NCBI GenBank assembly: GCA_913060895.1
Contig: CAJXSN010000012.1
Span: forward strand, 19,935 to 83,934
Length of the DNA: 64,000 nucleotides
From: an uncultured Sphingomonadaceae bacterium
GTDB taxonomy: Bacteria > Pseudomonadota > Alphaproteobacteria > Sphingomonadales > Sphingomonadaceae
Reading direction: 5' to 3'
Both the position numbers and the translations under genes were made by a program. The notes beneath the pieces are model-generated. The model did no database searches, was not told the origin of the DNA, and saw only the letters and a program-made list of their open reading frames with translations. Every line of letters starts with the position of its first letter. The first letter of the stretch is position 1. Of the stretch, positions 10,196 through 20,328 are shown in pieces.

Positions 10196-11308
10196 ATGCC
10201 GCACGAAAACCTGTTCGAACCTCTCACGATGGGCGCTTTCAAAGCGCGCAACCGCGTTCTGATGGCACCGCTTACCCGGGGCCGCGCGACACAGCCCGGC
10301 TACGTCCCCAACGAAATGATGAAAACATATTACACCCAGCGCAGCGGCGCCGGGCTGATCATCAGCGAGGCAACCGGCATCAGCCGCGAAGGTCTGGGCT
10401 GGCCTGCGGCACCCGGCATCTGGTCGGACGAACAGGTCGAAGGCTGGAAGCCGGTGACGCAGTCCGTGCATGACGCGGGCGGCCTGATCATCCTTCAGCT
10501 GTGGCATATGGGCCGTGTGGTCCATCCCGATTTCCTGGACGGCGATGCACCGGTATCGGCCAGCGCCACGACGGCACCCGGCCATGCCCACACGCCAACC
10601 GGCCGGCAGGATCACCAGCAGGCCCGCGAACTGTCGGTGGCGGAAATTGCCCGGGTGGTGAGCGACTATGCGCACGCTGCGGAAAACGCCAAGAAGGCAG
10701 GCTTCGACGGTGTTCAACTGCACGGCGCAAACGGCTATCTTGTCGATCAATTCCTGCGCCGCTCAACAAATTTGCGGACCGACGAATATGGCGGCTCCGC
10801 CGAAAACCGCGCACGCTTCCTCGATGAAGTGCTGACGGCACTGGTGGGCGTCTGGGGGGCAGACCGGGTTGCCCTGCGTCTATCGCCAAATGGTGAAACA
10901 CAAGGCTGCGACGATCCCGATCCCGCAACGACATTCGGTGTAGCCGCCAGCATCGCGCAAAAACATGAACTGGCGTTCCTCGAACTGCGTGAGCCCGGCC
11001 CCAATGGAACCTTCGGATCGACCGATGTGCCCAAGCAGAGCCCGATGATACGCTCTACCTTCAACGGACCGCTGGTGTTGAACAGCGATTACACCCCGCA
11101 GGAAGCCAGCAGCGACATTGCAGACGGCAAGTGCGATGCAGTGGCCTTCGGTCGCCCGTTCATTTCCAATCCGGATCTGGTCGAACGCATTCGCGCAGGC
11201 GCTCCGCTGGCGGAGAACGTCAATGCCCCGCAAAGCTGGTATCTGCCGGGCGCGGAAGGGTATATCGACTACCCCACGATGGCCGAAGAAACCTCGGTCT
11301 CTGCGTAA
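10196..11308 (+). CDS. Alkene reductase / old yellow enzyme family (NemA-like)
   Basis: LFEPLTMGAFKARNRVLMAPLTRGRA, GFDGVQLHGANGYLVDQFLRRSTNLRTDEYGGSAENRARFLDEV. Confidence 0.93.
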   Translation: MPHENLFEPLTMGAFKARNRVLMAPLTRGRATQPGYVPNEMMKTYYTQRSGAGLIISEATGISREGLGWPAAPGIWSDEQVEGWKPVTQSVHDAGGLIILQLWHMGRVVHPDFLDGDAPVSASATTAPGHAHTPTGRQDHQQARELSVAEIARVVSDYAHAAENAKKAGFDGVQLHGANGYLVDQFLRRSTNLRTDEYGGSAENRARFLDEVLTALVGVWGADRVALRLSPNGETQGCDDPDPATTFGVAASIAQKHELAFLELREPGPNGTFGSTDVPKQSPMIRSTFNGPLVLNSDYTPQEASSDIADGKCDAVAFGRPFISNPDLVERIRAGAPLAENVNAPQSWYLPGAEGYIDYPTMAEETSVSA

Positions 11309-11334
11309 GCAAGCACGGAAATAGGGTGGTCGGC

Positions 11335-12219
11335 ATGACAGCACAGATGCGATCTTGGTTAGTTGTGCCGGCCGACCAACCCGACAAGCTGGAGAAGGTT
11401 GTCGGTCTGGATGCCGATGTGATCCTGCTCGACCTGTCCTGCGTGGCAGAGAGCGGCAAGGCCGATGCCCGTGCATTGACGGCCGAATTCCTCGGTTCCC
11501 GCCCCGCCCCGCGAGGCGGGTTGCCGGGCGCGCGCCGGTGGGTGCGGATAAATCCGCTGGGCACGGCCCATTGGCGCGAAGATCTGGTCGCCCTGATGCC
11601 CGGCGTGCCGGACGGCATCATGCTGCCGCGCGCCACTGGCGCTGCCGATATTACCCAGTTGGCAGCTGAAATTTACGAGCTGGAGCAGAAAACTCCCGCT
11701 GAACTCAATTCCGTCCGTATCGTGCCGCAAGTGGGCGATACCCCCGCCGCAGCCCTTGCCATTGCCGATCTGGTGCGTGACCTGCATCCGCGCCTGGCCG
11801 GTCTGTCATGGGATGCCGATGCCATGCTTGCATCGGGCGGAATGCGCCCCTTTGGCAAAGGGGTGCGGCGCTGGCCCGCCCCGCTGGGCCATGTTCGCGC
11901 CTCCGTGGTGCTGGCCGCGCGGGCCAATGGCCTGTTCGCGCTCGAGACACCCAGCAATGTTACGCGTGATGCCGATATTTTCCGGGCTGTTGCGACAGAA
12001 GCGCGTGCCGCCGGTTTCGACGCCATGATCGCCCGCCACCCTGCGCAGGTAAAACCGATCGAGGAAATTTTCGCTCCTACGGATGAAGAGCGTTCGCGGG
12101 CTGCGGCTATTATCGCTGCATTCGAACTGCAGCCAGAGGTTCAGGTCGTTACGGTCGATCGCTTTGCTGCGGATCGCATCGAACTGGCCCGCGCCCGTAG
12201 AATTGTCGGCGAAATCTAG
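11335..12219 (+). CDS. CoA ester lyase (HpcH/HpaI aldolase / CitE-like)
   Basis: MRSWLVVPADQPDKLEKVVGLDADVILLDL, RWVRINPLGT, LSWDADAML, ARHPAQVKPIEEIF. Start set at internal ATG; the longer ORF overlaps the upstream gene. Confidence 0.82.
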   Translation: MTAQMRSWLVVPADQPDKLEKVVGLDADVILLDLSCVAESGKADARALTAEFLGSRPAPRGGLPGARRWVRINPLGTAHWREDLVALMPGVPDGIMLPRATGAADITQLAAEIYELEQKTPAELNSVRIVPQVGDTPAAALAIADLVRDLHPRLAGLSWDADAMLASGGMRPFGKGVRRWPAPLGHVRASVVLAARANGLFALETPSNVTRDADIFRAVATEARAAGFDAMIARHPAQVKPIEEIFAPTDEERSRAAAIIAAFELQPEVQVVTVDRFAADRIELARARRIVGEI

Positions 12220-12240
12220 GGCTGCCTAGCCGCTATAGCC

Positions 12241-12540
12241 TTATTCCCCCGCACCACCTTCGGTGCCAGTCTCTTCGGTGCCAGTCTCTTCGGTGCCAGC
12301 CTCTTCGCTGGCGTCGTCGCTCTCATCTTCCTCCTCGTCCACGCCGCCGCGCGATGGGGCCTTGGACGTCACCGCATCCAACGGCAGCATCGCGTCGCTG
12401 ATAGAGCCGCCCTCCACTTTGCCCTCAGCGCCGGAGCCCTCAGCGGCCGCCTCTGCAAGGTCGGCATCGCCGCCGCAGGCAGACAGGGCAAACACTCCGA
12501 ATGAAATAAAGGCAGCAGCAGGAAATTTCAGGCGATTCAT
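12241..12540 (-). CDS. Small acidic putative lipoprotein
   Basis: [24 protein letters not shown]: hydrophobic signal and lipobox LSAC; acidic C-terminus with GTEET repeats. Confidence 0.65.
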   Translation of the reverse strand: MNRLKFPAAAFISFGVFALSACGGDADLAEAAAEGSGAEGKVEGGSISDAMLPLDAVTSKAPSRGGVDEEEDESDDASEEAGTEETGTEETGTEGGAGE

Positions 12541-13205
12541 TCGGTTTCTCCGGAAAGCGCGGCGAAAAAGCCGGGCGCGGTATCCATCAGCGCCGCATCC
12601 CATTCTGCTGGCGAGAGCGCAATGCCCAGTTTGGCAAGACTGGTGACACCCAGCGTTTCGATCCCGCACGGCACGATACCGCTGAAATGCGAAAGATCGG
12701 GCGACAGGTTCACCGAAAACCCGTGCATCGTAACCCAGCGCCGCACCCGCACGCCGATGGCACCGATTTTCGCCTCCACTCCGTCTGTATCACGGGTCCA
12801 GATGCCCACCCGGCCGTCCACCGACCAGCTTTCCACCCCCAGTGTCGCAAGGGTGGTAATCACCCATCCTTCAAGCGAATGGACAAAGCGCCGTACATCG
12901 CGCCCGCGCATTTTCAGATCGAGCAGCACATAACCGACCCGCTGGCCCGGCCCGTGATAGGTATAACGCCCGCCACGCCCCGTCTCGACAACATCGAAAC
13001 GCGGATCAAGCATTTCCGCCGGATCGGCGCTGGTTCCGGCGGTGTACACGGGCGGATGCTCCAGCAGCCAGACCAGCTCGCTCGCTTCGCCTGCCGAAAT
13101 GGCGCTGTTGCGCGCCTCCATTTCGGCCAGCGCGGCGCGGTAAGGCACAGGCGCTTGCTCCTGCTGCCATTCGATCATGTCGCCGGAAAGGTCCATCACT
13201 GCCAT
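12537..13205 (-). CDS. lipB: Octanoyltransferase (lipoyl(octanoyl) transferase)
   Basis: [61 protein letters not shown]. Confidence 0.95.
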   Translation of the reverse strand: MAVMDLSGDMIEWQQEQAPVPYRAALAEMEARNSAISAGEASELVWLLEHPPVYTAGTSADPAEMLDPRFDVVETGRGGRYTYHGPGQRVGYVLLDLKMRGRDVRRFVHSLEGWVITTLATLGVESWSVDGRVGIWTRDTDGVEAKIGAIGVRVRRWVTMHGFSVNLSPDLSHFSGIVPCGIETLGVTSLAKLGIALSPAEWDAALMDTAPGFFAALSGETE

Positions 13206-13252
13206 TGCTGGAGCAGTGCGCTGCGCTTATCAAGGGTGCAAGCAGGGAGAAT

Positions 13253-14125
13253 ATGATGGCCGCAAGCAATTCGTTCGACATGAGCCGCGCCTGGGAGGAA
13301 GCGACAGCCCTGCTGCGCGCCAACCGGCAAGTGGTCGCGGTGGTGTCAGGTGTGTTCTTCTTCCTGCCCTATCTGGCGGTGACCATGCTTGTGCCCGATC
13401 TTGGAACAATCATGGGCACCCAGTCGGTCGGCGGCGATCCGGAAGCAGCGATGGCCGCTATGGAGGCGGCGTTTCTTGAATATTGGTGGGTCTTTGTCCT
13501 GCTGGCCGTGGTTCAGGGCGTCGGAACGCTGGGCCTGCTGGCCATGCTGGGCCGCGATGGCAGGCCGACACTGGGCGAAGCGCTGACGAGCGGGCTGGCC
13601 GGATTGCTGCCTTATCTGGCGGCCAATATCCTGGTTGCCTTCGCCATAGTGCTGATCCTGGCAATCCTGGTGATGATCCTGTCACTCACCGGATCGCAGG
13701 CAATCGCCAGTCTGCCGATCGTTCTGGCGTTTCCGGTGATGATTTACGTCTATGTGAAAATATCCCTCCTCGCCCCGGTGATCGCAGTGGAGGACAGTCG
13801 CAATCCCGTCGCTGCTGTCCGGCGTTCGTGGGGCCTGACGAAAGGCAATTCCTTCCGCCTGCTGCTGTTCTACGCGTTGCTGATTGTGGCCTTCATCGTA
13901 GTCAGCCTGGTGCTGACGATGATTTTCGGAGTGCTTTTTGCCCTGCTCGGGGAGACGGCAGGACTGATTGGCGGGGCGATTGTCAGTTCGGCAATCAATG
14001 CAGTGATGATGGTGGTGCTTCTGGCGGCAATGGCGGCGGCCCACCGGCAGTTATCCGGGCATGCCACACGGGCCAGCATGCCCAGCGTACCCTCTGTCAC
14101 CAAGGGCGGATCGAAGGGCGACTAA
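13253..14125 (+). CDS. Membrane protein, glycerophosphodiester phosphodiesterase membrane-domain-like
   Basis: Multiple TM helices; APVIAVEDSRNPVAAVRRSWGLTKGNSFRLLLFYALL is typical of this family. Confidence 0.65.
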   Translation: MMAASNSFDMSRAWEEATALLRANRQVVAVVSGVFFFLPYLAVTMLVPDLGTIMGTQSVGGDPEAAMAAMEAAFLEYWWVFVLLAVVQGVGTLGLLAMLGRDGRPTLGEALTSGLAGLLPYLAANILVAFAIVLILAILVMILSLTGSQAIASLPIVLAFPVMIYVYVKISLLAPVIAVEDSRNPVAAVRRSWGLTKGNSFRLLLFYALLIVAFIVVSLVLTMIFGVLFALLGETAGLIGGAIVSSAINAVMMVVLLAAMAAAHRQLSGHATRASMPSVPSVTKGGSKGD

Positions 14126-14751
14126 TCCTTCCAGCCCCAGAACAACTTGCACGGCAGGATATTCCAGAACTCGAACCCGCTATCGATGCGGGTGAATTCC
14201 TGCGCCATCAGATCCCGCACGGCAGCGGTGAACTGATAGGCCATGAATGCGCCGCCGGGGCGCAATATGCGATGTGTGCCCGCCATGATTGCAGGGCCGA
14301 CACCGTTCGGCAGGGTGGAGAAAGGCAGGCCGGACAGGATGTAATCGGCGTGGCCGCGCCCGCTGGCCTGCACGATTTCCTCTACATCGGCGGCCGATCC
14401 CAGCACGGCGGTAAAGCGGCTGTCACGGATCGTTTCGTTGAGATAATCGACAAACAGCGGGTTGGTGTCGATCGCAATCAGCGCCCCATCGGCCGGCAGC
14501 TTCTCCAGAACCGGCAGGCAGAATGTACCGACCCCCGGCCCGTATTCCACGAACAGTTGGCAATTCGCCCAATCGACCGGCTCCAGCATCTTGTCTATCG
14601 TATAGCGGGAGGACGGGATTACCGAGCCGACCATGCGCGGATGTTCGATAAAGCCGCGTAAGAATACGCCCCAATGGCCGGACACACGGCCAGCGCGCTG
14701 GGCCAGACGGTCGCGCAACCTTCCAAGGGCTAGAAAATCGTTATCGGCCAA
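14122..14751 (-). CDS. Class I SAM-dependent methyltransferase (phospholipid N-methyltransferase-like)
   Basis: VEYGPGVGTFCLPVLEKLPADGALIAIDTNPLFVDYL, YILSGLPFSTLP. Confidence 0.78.
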   Translation of the reverse strand: MADNDFLALGRLRDRLAQRAGRVSGHWGVFLRGFIEHPRMVGSVIPSSRYTIDKMLEPVDWANCQLFVEYGPGVGTFCLPVLEKLPADGALIAIDTNPLFVDYLNETIRDSRFTAVLGSAADVEEIVQASGRGHADYILSGLPFSTLPNGVGPAIMAGTHRILRPGGAFMAYQFTAAVRDLMAQEFTRIDSGFEFWNILPCKLFWGWKD

Positions 14752-14843
14752 GAGCGTCCTCCGTTGGGCAGGCGTCGGACGCTTACTATCCCTCTGCCAT
14801 ATTGCAACCGCCGCTTGGTCGGCCTAGCACCGCGATCAATATC

Positions 14844-16241
14844 ATGGCCGACGCCGATCCCCCTTCTCCCGCGATGGCAAAAGCGCCTTCCCTTACCCGT
14901 CCCCGCCCTATTTCGCGCGGCCGGCTGGTCCTGCTGTTTACAGTTATGCTGGTGACCGCAGCGGGCAATACGGCGATGCAGTCTGTCATGCCCAGCATCG
15001 GCACCGCGCTTGGCGTCTCCGATGTCTGGATCAGTCTGGCTTACAGCTGGTCCGCGATTTTGTGGGTCGGCTGTGCCCCGATCTGGGCAAAACGGAGCGA
15101 CCGGCGCGGCCGCAAGTCAATGATGGCGCTGGGTCTGATCGGCTTTTCCACATCGATGGCGCTGTGCGGAATTGTGCTGTGGGCCGGGCTGGCGGGTCTG
15201 ATCCCGGCGCTGTGGACGTTGGTGCTGTTTGCCTCGTGCCGCGCGCTGTACGGTCTGTTCGGCTCTGCGGCGCCGCCCGCCGTGCAGGCCTATGTCGCCA
15301 GCCGTACGCCGCGCGCAGAACGGACACAGGCGCTGTCGCTGATCTCTTCCAGCTTCGGGCTCGGCACAGTAGTCGGCCCGGCACTCGCGCCCTTGCTGAT
15401 CTTCCCGTTCATTGGCCTGACCGGCCCGTTTATCGCCTTTGCCGCAATCGGTGTCGTCACCCTGATGGCCCTCCGCCTGCGCCTGCCCAATGATGAACCG
15501 CAATTTGCGGCACGCGGAGCGGCATTCGATGCGCCCTACGGCAATAGCGGTTCTGCCCGGCACGACCATAAGCGCAAGGGCGAACCTGAAGCGGCCCAGA
15601 CCATCAGCGAGGATGATGACGACACGCTGCCCGGCGATATCCCCGACCTCGCCTGGCGCGATGCCCGCACCACGCCGTGGTACATTGCCGGATTGCTGGG
15701 CGGCCATGCCCAGGCAATGACTCTGGGTATAGCGGGCTTCCTGGTGCTCGACCGGCTGGGGCTGCGGGCCGATCCGATGGCGGGCGCCGGCCCCGTCGGC
15801 ATCGTGCTGATGGTGGGCGCTGTGGCGACTTTGCTGGCGCAATGGGGCCTGATACCGACACTGCATCTGGGTCCGCGCGCAGCGACTCTGTCGGGCATGA
15901 TGCTGGCCATAGCCGGCGTGACATTGTTCGCCGTGGCGCAGGATCTGCATGCGATTGCGCTTGGCTTCGGCATCGCTTCGCTTGGCTTCGGACTGTTCCG
16001 GCCCGGATTTACAGCCGGGGCCTCGCTAGCGGTCTCGCGCCCAGAACAGGGACAGGTGTCGGGCAAGGTTGCGTCGATCAACGGGGCCGGTTTCGTTTAC
16101 GCCCCTGCGCTGGGTGTATGGCTGTATGGCCATTCGGACTGGCTGGCGTTCATCACAGTAGTGCTGTTCTGCCTGGCCGCGCTGCTGCTTGGCTGGCGGG
16201 GACTGCAGGCCGATGAGGATCTGACGACCGAGCGTACCTAG
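14844..16241 (+). CDS. MFS transporter
   Basis: 12-TM-like; MFS motif A region APIWAKRSDRRGRKSMMALGLIGFS. Confidence 0.88.
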   Translation: MADADPPSPAMAKAPSLTRPRPISRGRLVLLFTVMLVTAAGNTAMQSVMPSIGTALGVSDVWISLAYSWSAILWVGCAPIWAKRSDRRGRKSMMALGLIGFSTSMALCGIVLWAGLAGLIPALWTLVLFASCRALYGLFGSAAPPAVQAYVASRTPRAERTQALSLISSSFGLGTVVGPALAPLLIFPFIGLTGPFIAFAAIGVVTLMALRLRLPNDEPQFAARGAAFDAPYGNSGSARHDHKRKGEPEAAQTISEDDDDTLPGDIPDLAWRDARTTPWYIAGLLGGHAQAMTLGIAGFLVLDRLGLRADPMAGAGPVGIVLMVGAVATLLAQWGLIPTLHLGPRAATLSGMMLAIAGVTLFAVAQDLHAIALGFGIASLGFGLFRPGFTAGASLAVSRPEQGQVSGKVASINGAGFVYAPALGVWLYGHSDWLAFITVVLFCLAALLLGWRGLQADEDLTTERT

Positions 16242-16582
16242 AGAATTTCCTCGATACGCTCTGTCGGGCGGCCCAGCCGCACGCCTTTCTCCGTCTCCAC
16301 CAGTGGCCGCTCAATATAGCGCGGGTCTTCTGCCATTGCGGCCAAAACCGTCTGATCGCCCGCTTCTGTCAATCCGCGCTCCTTCGCATCGGTGCCGCTG
16401 GTTCGCACGCCTTCACGCGGAGCCATTCCGGCATCGCGGTACAGCTGCGCCAGCTTATCCTGCGTCGGCGGCGTCTTCAGATAACGAACCACTTCGAGGT
16501 CGATGCCATCCTTACCCTCCAGCAAAGCCAGTGCCGCGCGGGATTTGCTGCAATTGGGATTGTGCCAGATCGTCGCTTTCAT
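16238..16582 (-). CDS. arsC: Arsenate reductase (glutaredoxin-type, ArsC family)
   Basis: MKATIWHNPNCSKSRAALALL, RYLKTPPTQDKL, RPLVETEKGVRLGRPTERIEEIL. Confidence 0.88.
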   Translation of the reverse strand: MKATIWHNPNCSKSRAALALLEGKDGIDLEVVRYLKTPPTQDKLAQLYRDAGMAPREGVRTSGTDAKERGLTEAGDQTVLAAMAEDPRYIERPLVETEKGVRLGRPTERIEEIL

Positions 16583-16668
16583 CGGGTGCCTTCCGGTGTT
16601 GGGTAAATGTGACACCGATGCTTAGCGAACAGAAAAAATTCGCCAAGCGCGAAAACAGGGTTGCGAGT

Positions 16669-16712
16669 GCGAGTAATTCTCAATAGCGGGGCTTGTATTG
16701 AGAATTACTCGC
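16669..16712. promoter_or_regulatory. Perfect 17-bp inverted repeat upstream of a TonB siderophore receptor; candidate iron-regulator (Fur-type) operator
   Basis: GCGAGTAATTCTCAATA - 10 nt - TATTGAGAATTACTCGC, ending 15 bp before ATG at 16728; arms resemble Fur half-sites. Confidence 0.7.
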
Positions 16713-16727
16713 AAGAAAGCCTTTACC

Positions 16728-18809
16728 ATGCGCACCTCCATCCGTACCGCCCTGCTGCTGACTGCGAGTCTGACAATCCCGCAAACCGCATTCGCCGCCG
16801 ATGATCTTGCTCCCGAACGTGAGTATCTGCCCGGCGAAATCACCGTGGTCGGGGCCAGGGACGGATACGATACCGATGACGGTTCCACCGGCACCAAAAC
16901 TCCTACTCCGTTAATCGATGTGCCCCAGACGGTGACCTTCATCACCGAAGACCAGCTGGAGGACCAGTCCGTTCGCCAGTTAGGCGAAGCCTTGCGTTAT
17001 GTCCCTGGTGTCAGTCTGGAAACAGGCGAAGGCCATCGTGACGAGATTTTCATTCGCGGGCAGGAAACCACTGCCGATTTCTACATCGACGGCCTGCGTG
17101 ACGATGCGCAATACTATCGCTCGCTCTACAACGTCAGCCGCGTCGAAGTGCTGAAGGGCGCCAATGCATTGATCTTCGGGCGTGGCGGCGGCGGCGGTGT
17201 GGTCAACCGCGTCAGCAAACGGGCCGATCTGTCTGATGTGTTCACAAGCGCCGATTTCTCGGTCGATACCTTCGGCGCATTTGCCGGTGTGGTCGATGTG
17301 AACCAGCCGGTCGGCGATACTGTCGCGCTGCGGCTGGCCGCGACTTACGAGGAATTCGGCAACGACCGTGATTTCTATGAAGGCCGCTTCATCGGCATCT
17401 CTCCCACCGTAACGGCGCAGCTTGGCCCCGACACCGTGCTGCGCGCGACCTACACCTATGATGATGACAACCGCGTAGTCGATCGCGGCGTTCCGTCTTT
17501 TGATGGCGGCCCGCTGCAAGGGTTCGACTCTACATTCTTCGGCGCGCCCGGCTTCAACAATACCAGCGCCGAAGTGCATATCGGCCGTGTGCGGCTGGAG
17601 CATGAATTCTCCGATACCCTCAGCGTCAACGCCTCTGCCCAATATGCCGATTACGACAAGCTCTACGCCAATATCCTGCCACGCAGCACCGATCTGGCGA
17701 CCGTCGAGCTGGGCGGATATCAGGATGGCCAGACGCGCCAGAACCTGATCGGGCAGGCCAATCTGGTCTGGCAGGTCGATACAGGCGCCCTGTCCAACAC
17801 CCTGCTGGTAGGGATAGAAGGCAGCACGCAGGACAGCACGAACACCCGCCGCAATGCGGTTTTTGCAGACGGAGCATCGACGCCGCTGGCAGACACCATC
17901 GCCGTGCCCGCCTTCACCCTCTCCCCGATTATCCGTGACCGCGCGAGCGAGCTGGGTGTGTTCTCGGCCTATATCCAGAATCAGCTGGAAATCGGCGACA
18001 AGGTGGAGATTGTTGCCGGCCTGCGTTACGACCGGTTCGATCTGGAAACCGAAGACCGTCTGGCCGGCGCCCCGGGCAACAGGGTGGATACAGAAGTCAG
18101 CCCCCGCGTCGGCCTGATTTTCAAGCCCCGCGAGAATGTCTCCCTTTACGCATCCTATGCCGAAAGCTTCCTGCCGCAGGCGGGCGACCAGTTCTTTCTG
18201 CTTTCCCCCACTGCCGCCACGCTGGATCCCGAAAAGTTCGAAAATCTGGAGATCGGCGCGAAATGGGCGGTGCGCCCCGGACTGCTTGCCACGGTATCGC
18301 TGTTCCGGCTCGACCGTGACAACACCACCGCGCCCGACCCTGCCAATACCGGTTTGACGGTGCTGACCGGCGCCAGCCGTGTAGAGGGCTTCGAAGCCAA
18401 TCTGATCGGTGAAGTCACGCCGTTCTGGGAAGCCAGCCTAGGCTACACCTATCTCGATGGGGAAATCACGCAAACCACCGCGTCTGCCGCTGCCGGAACA
18501 ACACTGCAGCAGCTTCCCCGGCACCAGTTCAGCGCATGGAACCGCTTCGACGTAAGCTCGCAGCTCGGTTTCGGCATCGGGGTGATTTATCAGGACGAAC
18601 AGTTCACCAGCTTCTCCAACCAGGTAACGTTACCGGACTACTGGCGCTTCGACGCGGCTGTGTTTTATGATGTGAACGAGCGTGTTTCGCTCCAGCTCAA
18701 TATCGAGAACCTGTTCGACGAAAGCTATTACCCAAGCGCTCATGGCGACAGCAACATCCAGCCAGGCGAGCCGTTCAGCGCGCGATTTGGTGTGCGGCTG
18801 AAAATGTAG
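16728..18809 (+). CDS. TonB-dependent siderophore receptor (Fiu/catecholate-like)
   Basis: TPLIDVPQTVTFITEDQLEDQSVRQLGEALRYVPGV, DFYIDGLRDDAQYYRSLYNVSRVEVLKGANALIFGRGGGGGVVNRVSK; C-terminus FSARFGVRLKM. Confidence 0.93.
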   Translation: MRTSIRTALLLTASLTIPQTAFAADDLAPEREYLPGEITVVGARDGYDTDDGSTGTKTPTPLIDVPQTVTFITEDQLEDQSVRQLGEALRYVPGVSLETGEGHRDEIFIRGQETTADFYIDGLRDDAQYYRSLYNVSRVEVLKGANALIFGRGGGGGVVNRVSKRADLSDVFTSADFSVDTFGAFAGVVDVNQPVGDTVALRLAATYEEFGNDRDFYEGRFIGISPTVTAQLGPDTVLRATYTYDDDNRVVDRGVPSFDGGPLQGFDSTFFGAPGFNNTSAEVHIGRVRLEHEFSDTLSVNASAQYADYDKLYANILPRSTDLATVELGGYQDGQTRQNLIGQANLVWQVDTGALSNTLLVGIEGSTQDSTNTRRNAVFADGASTPLADTIAVPAFTLSPIIRDRASELGVFSAYIQNQLEIGDKVEIVAGLRYDRFDLETEDRLAGAPGNRVDTEVSPRVGLIFKPRENVSLYASYAESFLPQAGDQFFLLSPTAATLDPEKFENLEIGAKWAVRPGLLATVSLFRLDRDNTTAPDPANTGLTVLTGASRVEGFEANLIGEVTPFWEASLGYTYLDGEITQTTASAAAGTTLQQLPRHQFSAWNRFDVSSQLGFGIGVIYQDEQFTSFSNQVTLPDYWRFDAAVFYDVNERVSLQLNIENLFDESYYPSAHGDSNIQPGEPFSARFGVRLKM

Positions 18810-18832
18810 GAAAGCAGTGGCCCCTTGTCTGC

Positions 18833-19378
18833 CTACTCTTCAGGCGGAGGGGCCATCGCCGGAACAGCTTCGGCGGCATCCTCTGCCGTGATGCCGGGCG
18901 CGGGCGCTGCGCTGATGCGTTCTTCACGGCGGGTAACAGAGGCTGCACGCTGGACCGCGCGGACCAGTCGCGGCTGAACACCGCAGGGGCACAGGTTGGG
19001 GATCGCCTCGGCAATCTCCGCCTCGCTCGGCCCGGCATTGCGGCTCAGCAGCGCGGCAGCCGCCATAGCTATACCGGGGGTGCAGAACCCGCACTGTATC
19101 GCCTGTTCTGCCACCAGAGCCTGCTGCACCGGATGCGACCGGTCGCGGGCAAGCCCTTCGATTGTAGTGATGAAGCGGCCCTCCGCCTCGGCAATGGTAA
19201 TCAGGCAACTGCGCAGCGCAGCGCCATCGACCAGCACCATGCACGCGCCGCAATCCCCCTTGCCGCAGCCGTTCTTGGTCCCGGTAAGGTTGGAAGCTTC
19301 CCGCAGAGCCCACATCAGCGGGGTATCGCCATCGAGCAGATACTCGACCGGGCGATCGTTCACGGTCATGCGCGGCAC
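18833..19378 (-). CDS. (2Fe-2S)-binding subunit, isoquinoline 1-oxidoreductase alpha-like
   Basis: NGCGKGDCGACMVLVDGAALRSC (plant-type 2Fe-2S) and CGFCTPGIAMAAAALL ... CPCG (second cluster). Confidence 0.9.
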   Translation of the reverse strand: MPRMTVNDRPVEYLLDGDTPLMWALREASNLTGTKNGCGKGDCGACMVLVDGAALRSCLITIAEAEGRFITTIEGLARDRSHPVQQALVAEQAIQCGFCTPGIAMAAAALLSRNAGPSEAEIAEAIPNLCPCGVQPRLVRAVQRAASVTRREERISAAPAPGITAEDAAEAVPAMAPPPEE

Positions 19379-19416
19379 GGCGCTAGTCCCCTGATGCTCG
19401 GGTCAGATCAGGCGAT

Positions 19417-20181
19417 CTAGCTGCGCCAGCTATCGTCGATCCGGTCGATTTTGCGCTTCCACGCTTCGAAATCGAACAGGCCTGCCCCGCCCTGCTCCTG
19501 AATAACGGACAGATCGCGCTGGTGTACATCGACCACGTCCTGCTTCACGATATTGGCTTCACCCTGGCTCAAAGTGGCGATCTGGATTTCGCAGGCGCGC
19601 TGCAGGACCCACATCTTGACGAACATGCCGGGGATGGTCTTGTCCATTACCACAGGCCCGTGATTGCGAAGCATCAGAATCGAATGATTGCCGAGATTTT
19701 CGACCAGTCGCTCCCCCTCTTCGGAGCGAACCGTTATGCCTTCGAAATCGTGATAGCCAATCTGGTTCTGGAAATTACAGGCGTAAAAATTGGTCGGCAG
19801 CAGGCCGTCCTTGTGGCTGCACACTGCCATCGTCGCGGTGGTGTGGACGTGGCAGATCGCGTTTGCCCGTTCGCCTAGCGTCTTATGAAAATATGCGTGT
19901 TGCGTGAAACCGGCCTTGTTCACCGGATAGGGCGATCCGCCGATATTGTCGCCTTCGACATTGATCTTCACCAGATTGGACGCGGTGACCTCTTCATACA
20001 GCAGCCCGAACGGATTGATCAGGAACGCGCCCTCTTCACCCGGCACGGCGACGCTGATGTGGTTGTAGATAGATTCCGACCAGCCCATCGTATCAAAGAT
20101 GCGGTAGCACGCGGCGAGGTCAAGACGGGCCTGCCATTCTTCCGAGCTATACTCTTCTTTGGGTTTAAGCTGCGTAGCCAT
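19417..20181 (-). CDS. Class II aldolase/adducin family protein
   Basis: SIYNHISVAVPGEEGAFLINPFGLLYEEVTASNLVKI, AICHVHTTATMAVCS, ILMLRNHGPVV. Confidence 0.92.
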   Translation of the reverse strand: MATQLKPKEEYSSEEWQARLDLAACYRIFDTMGWSESIYNHISVAVPGEEGAFLINPFGLLYEEVTASNLVKINVEGDNIGGSPYPVNKAGFTQHAYFHKTLGERANAICHVHTTATMAVCSHKDGLLPTNFYACNFQNQIGYHDFEGITVRSEEGERLVENLGNHSILMLRNHGPVVMDKTIPGMFVKMWVLQRACEIQIATLSQGEANIVKQDVVDVHQRDLSVIQEQGGAGLFDFEAWKRKIDRIDDSWRS

Positions 20182-20328
20182 GATCGGTTCTCCTCATCTC
20201 TCTCTTTTTCTGCTTTATCGCACGGGCGGGCACTATCGCACAAGGTGGTAGGCAGGCCCTGCGTGTTTCGCCGCCCCCTTCCCTAGACCACAGCCCGTCG
20301 CTAACGCGCCTGTGATGAGCAAGGCCCC

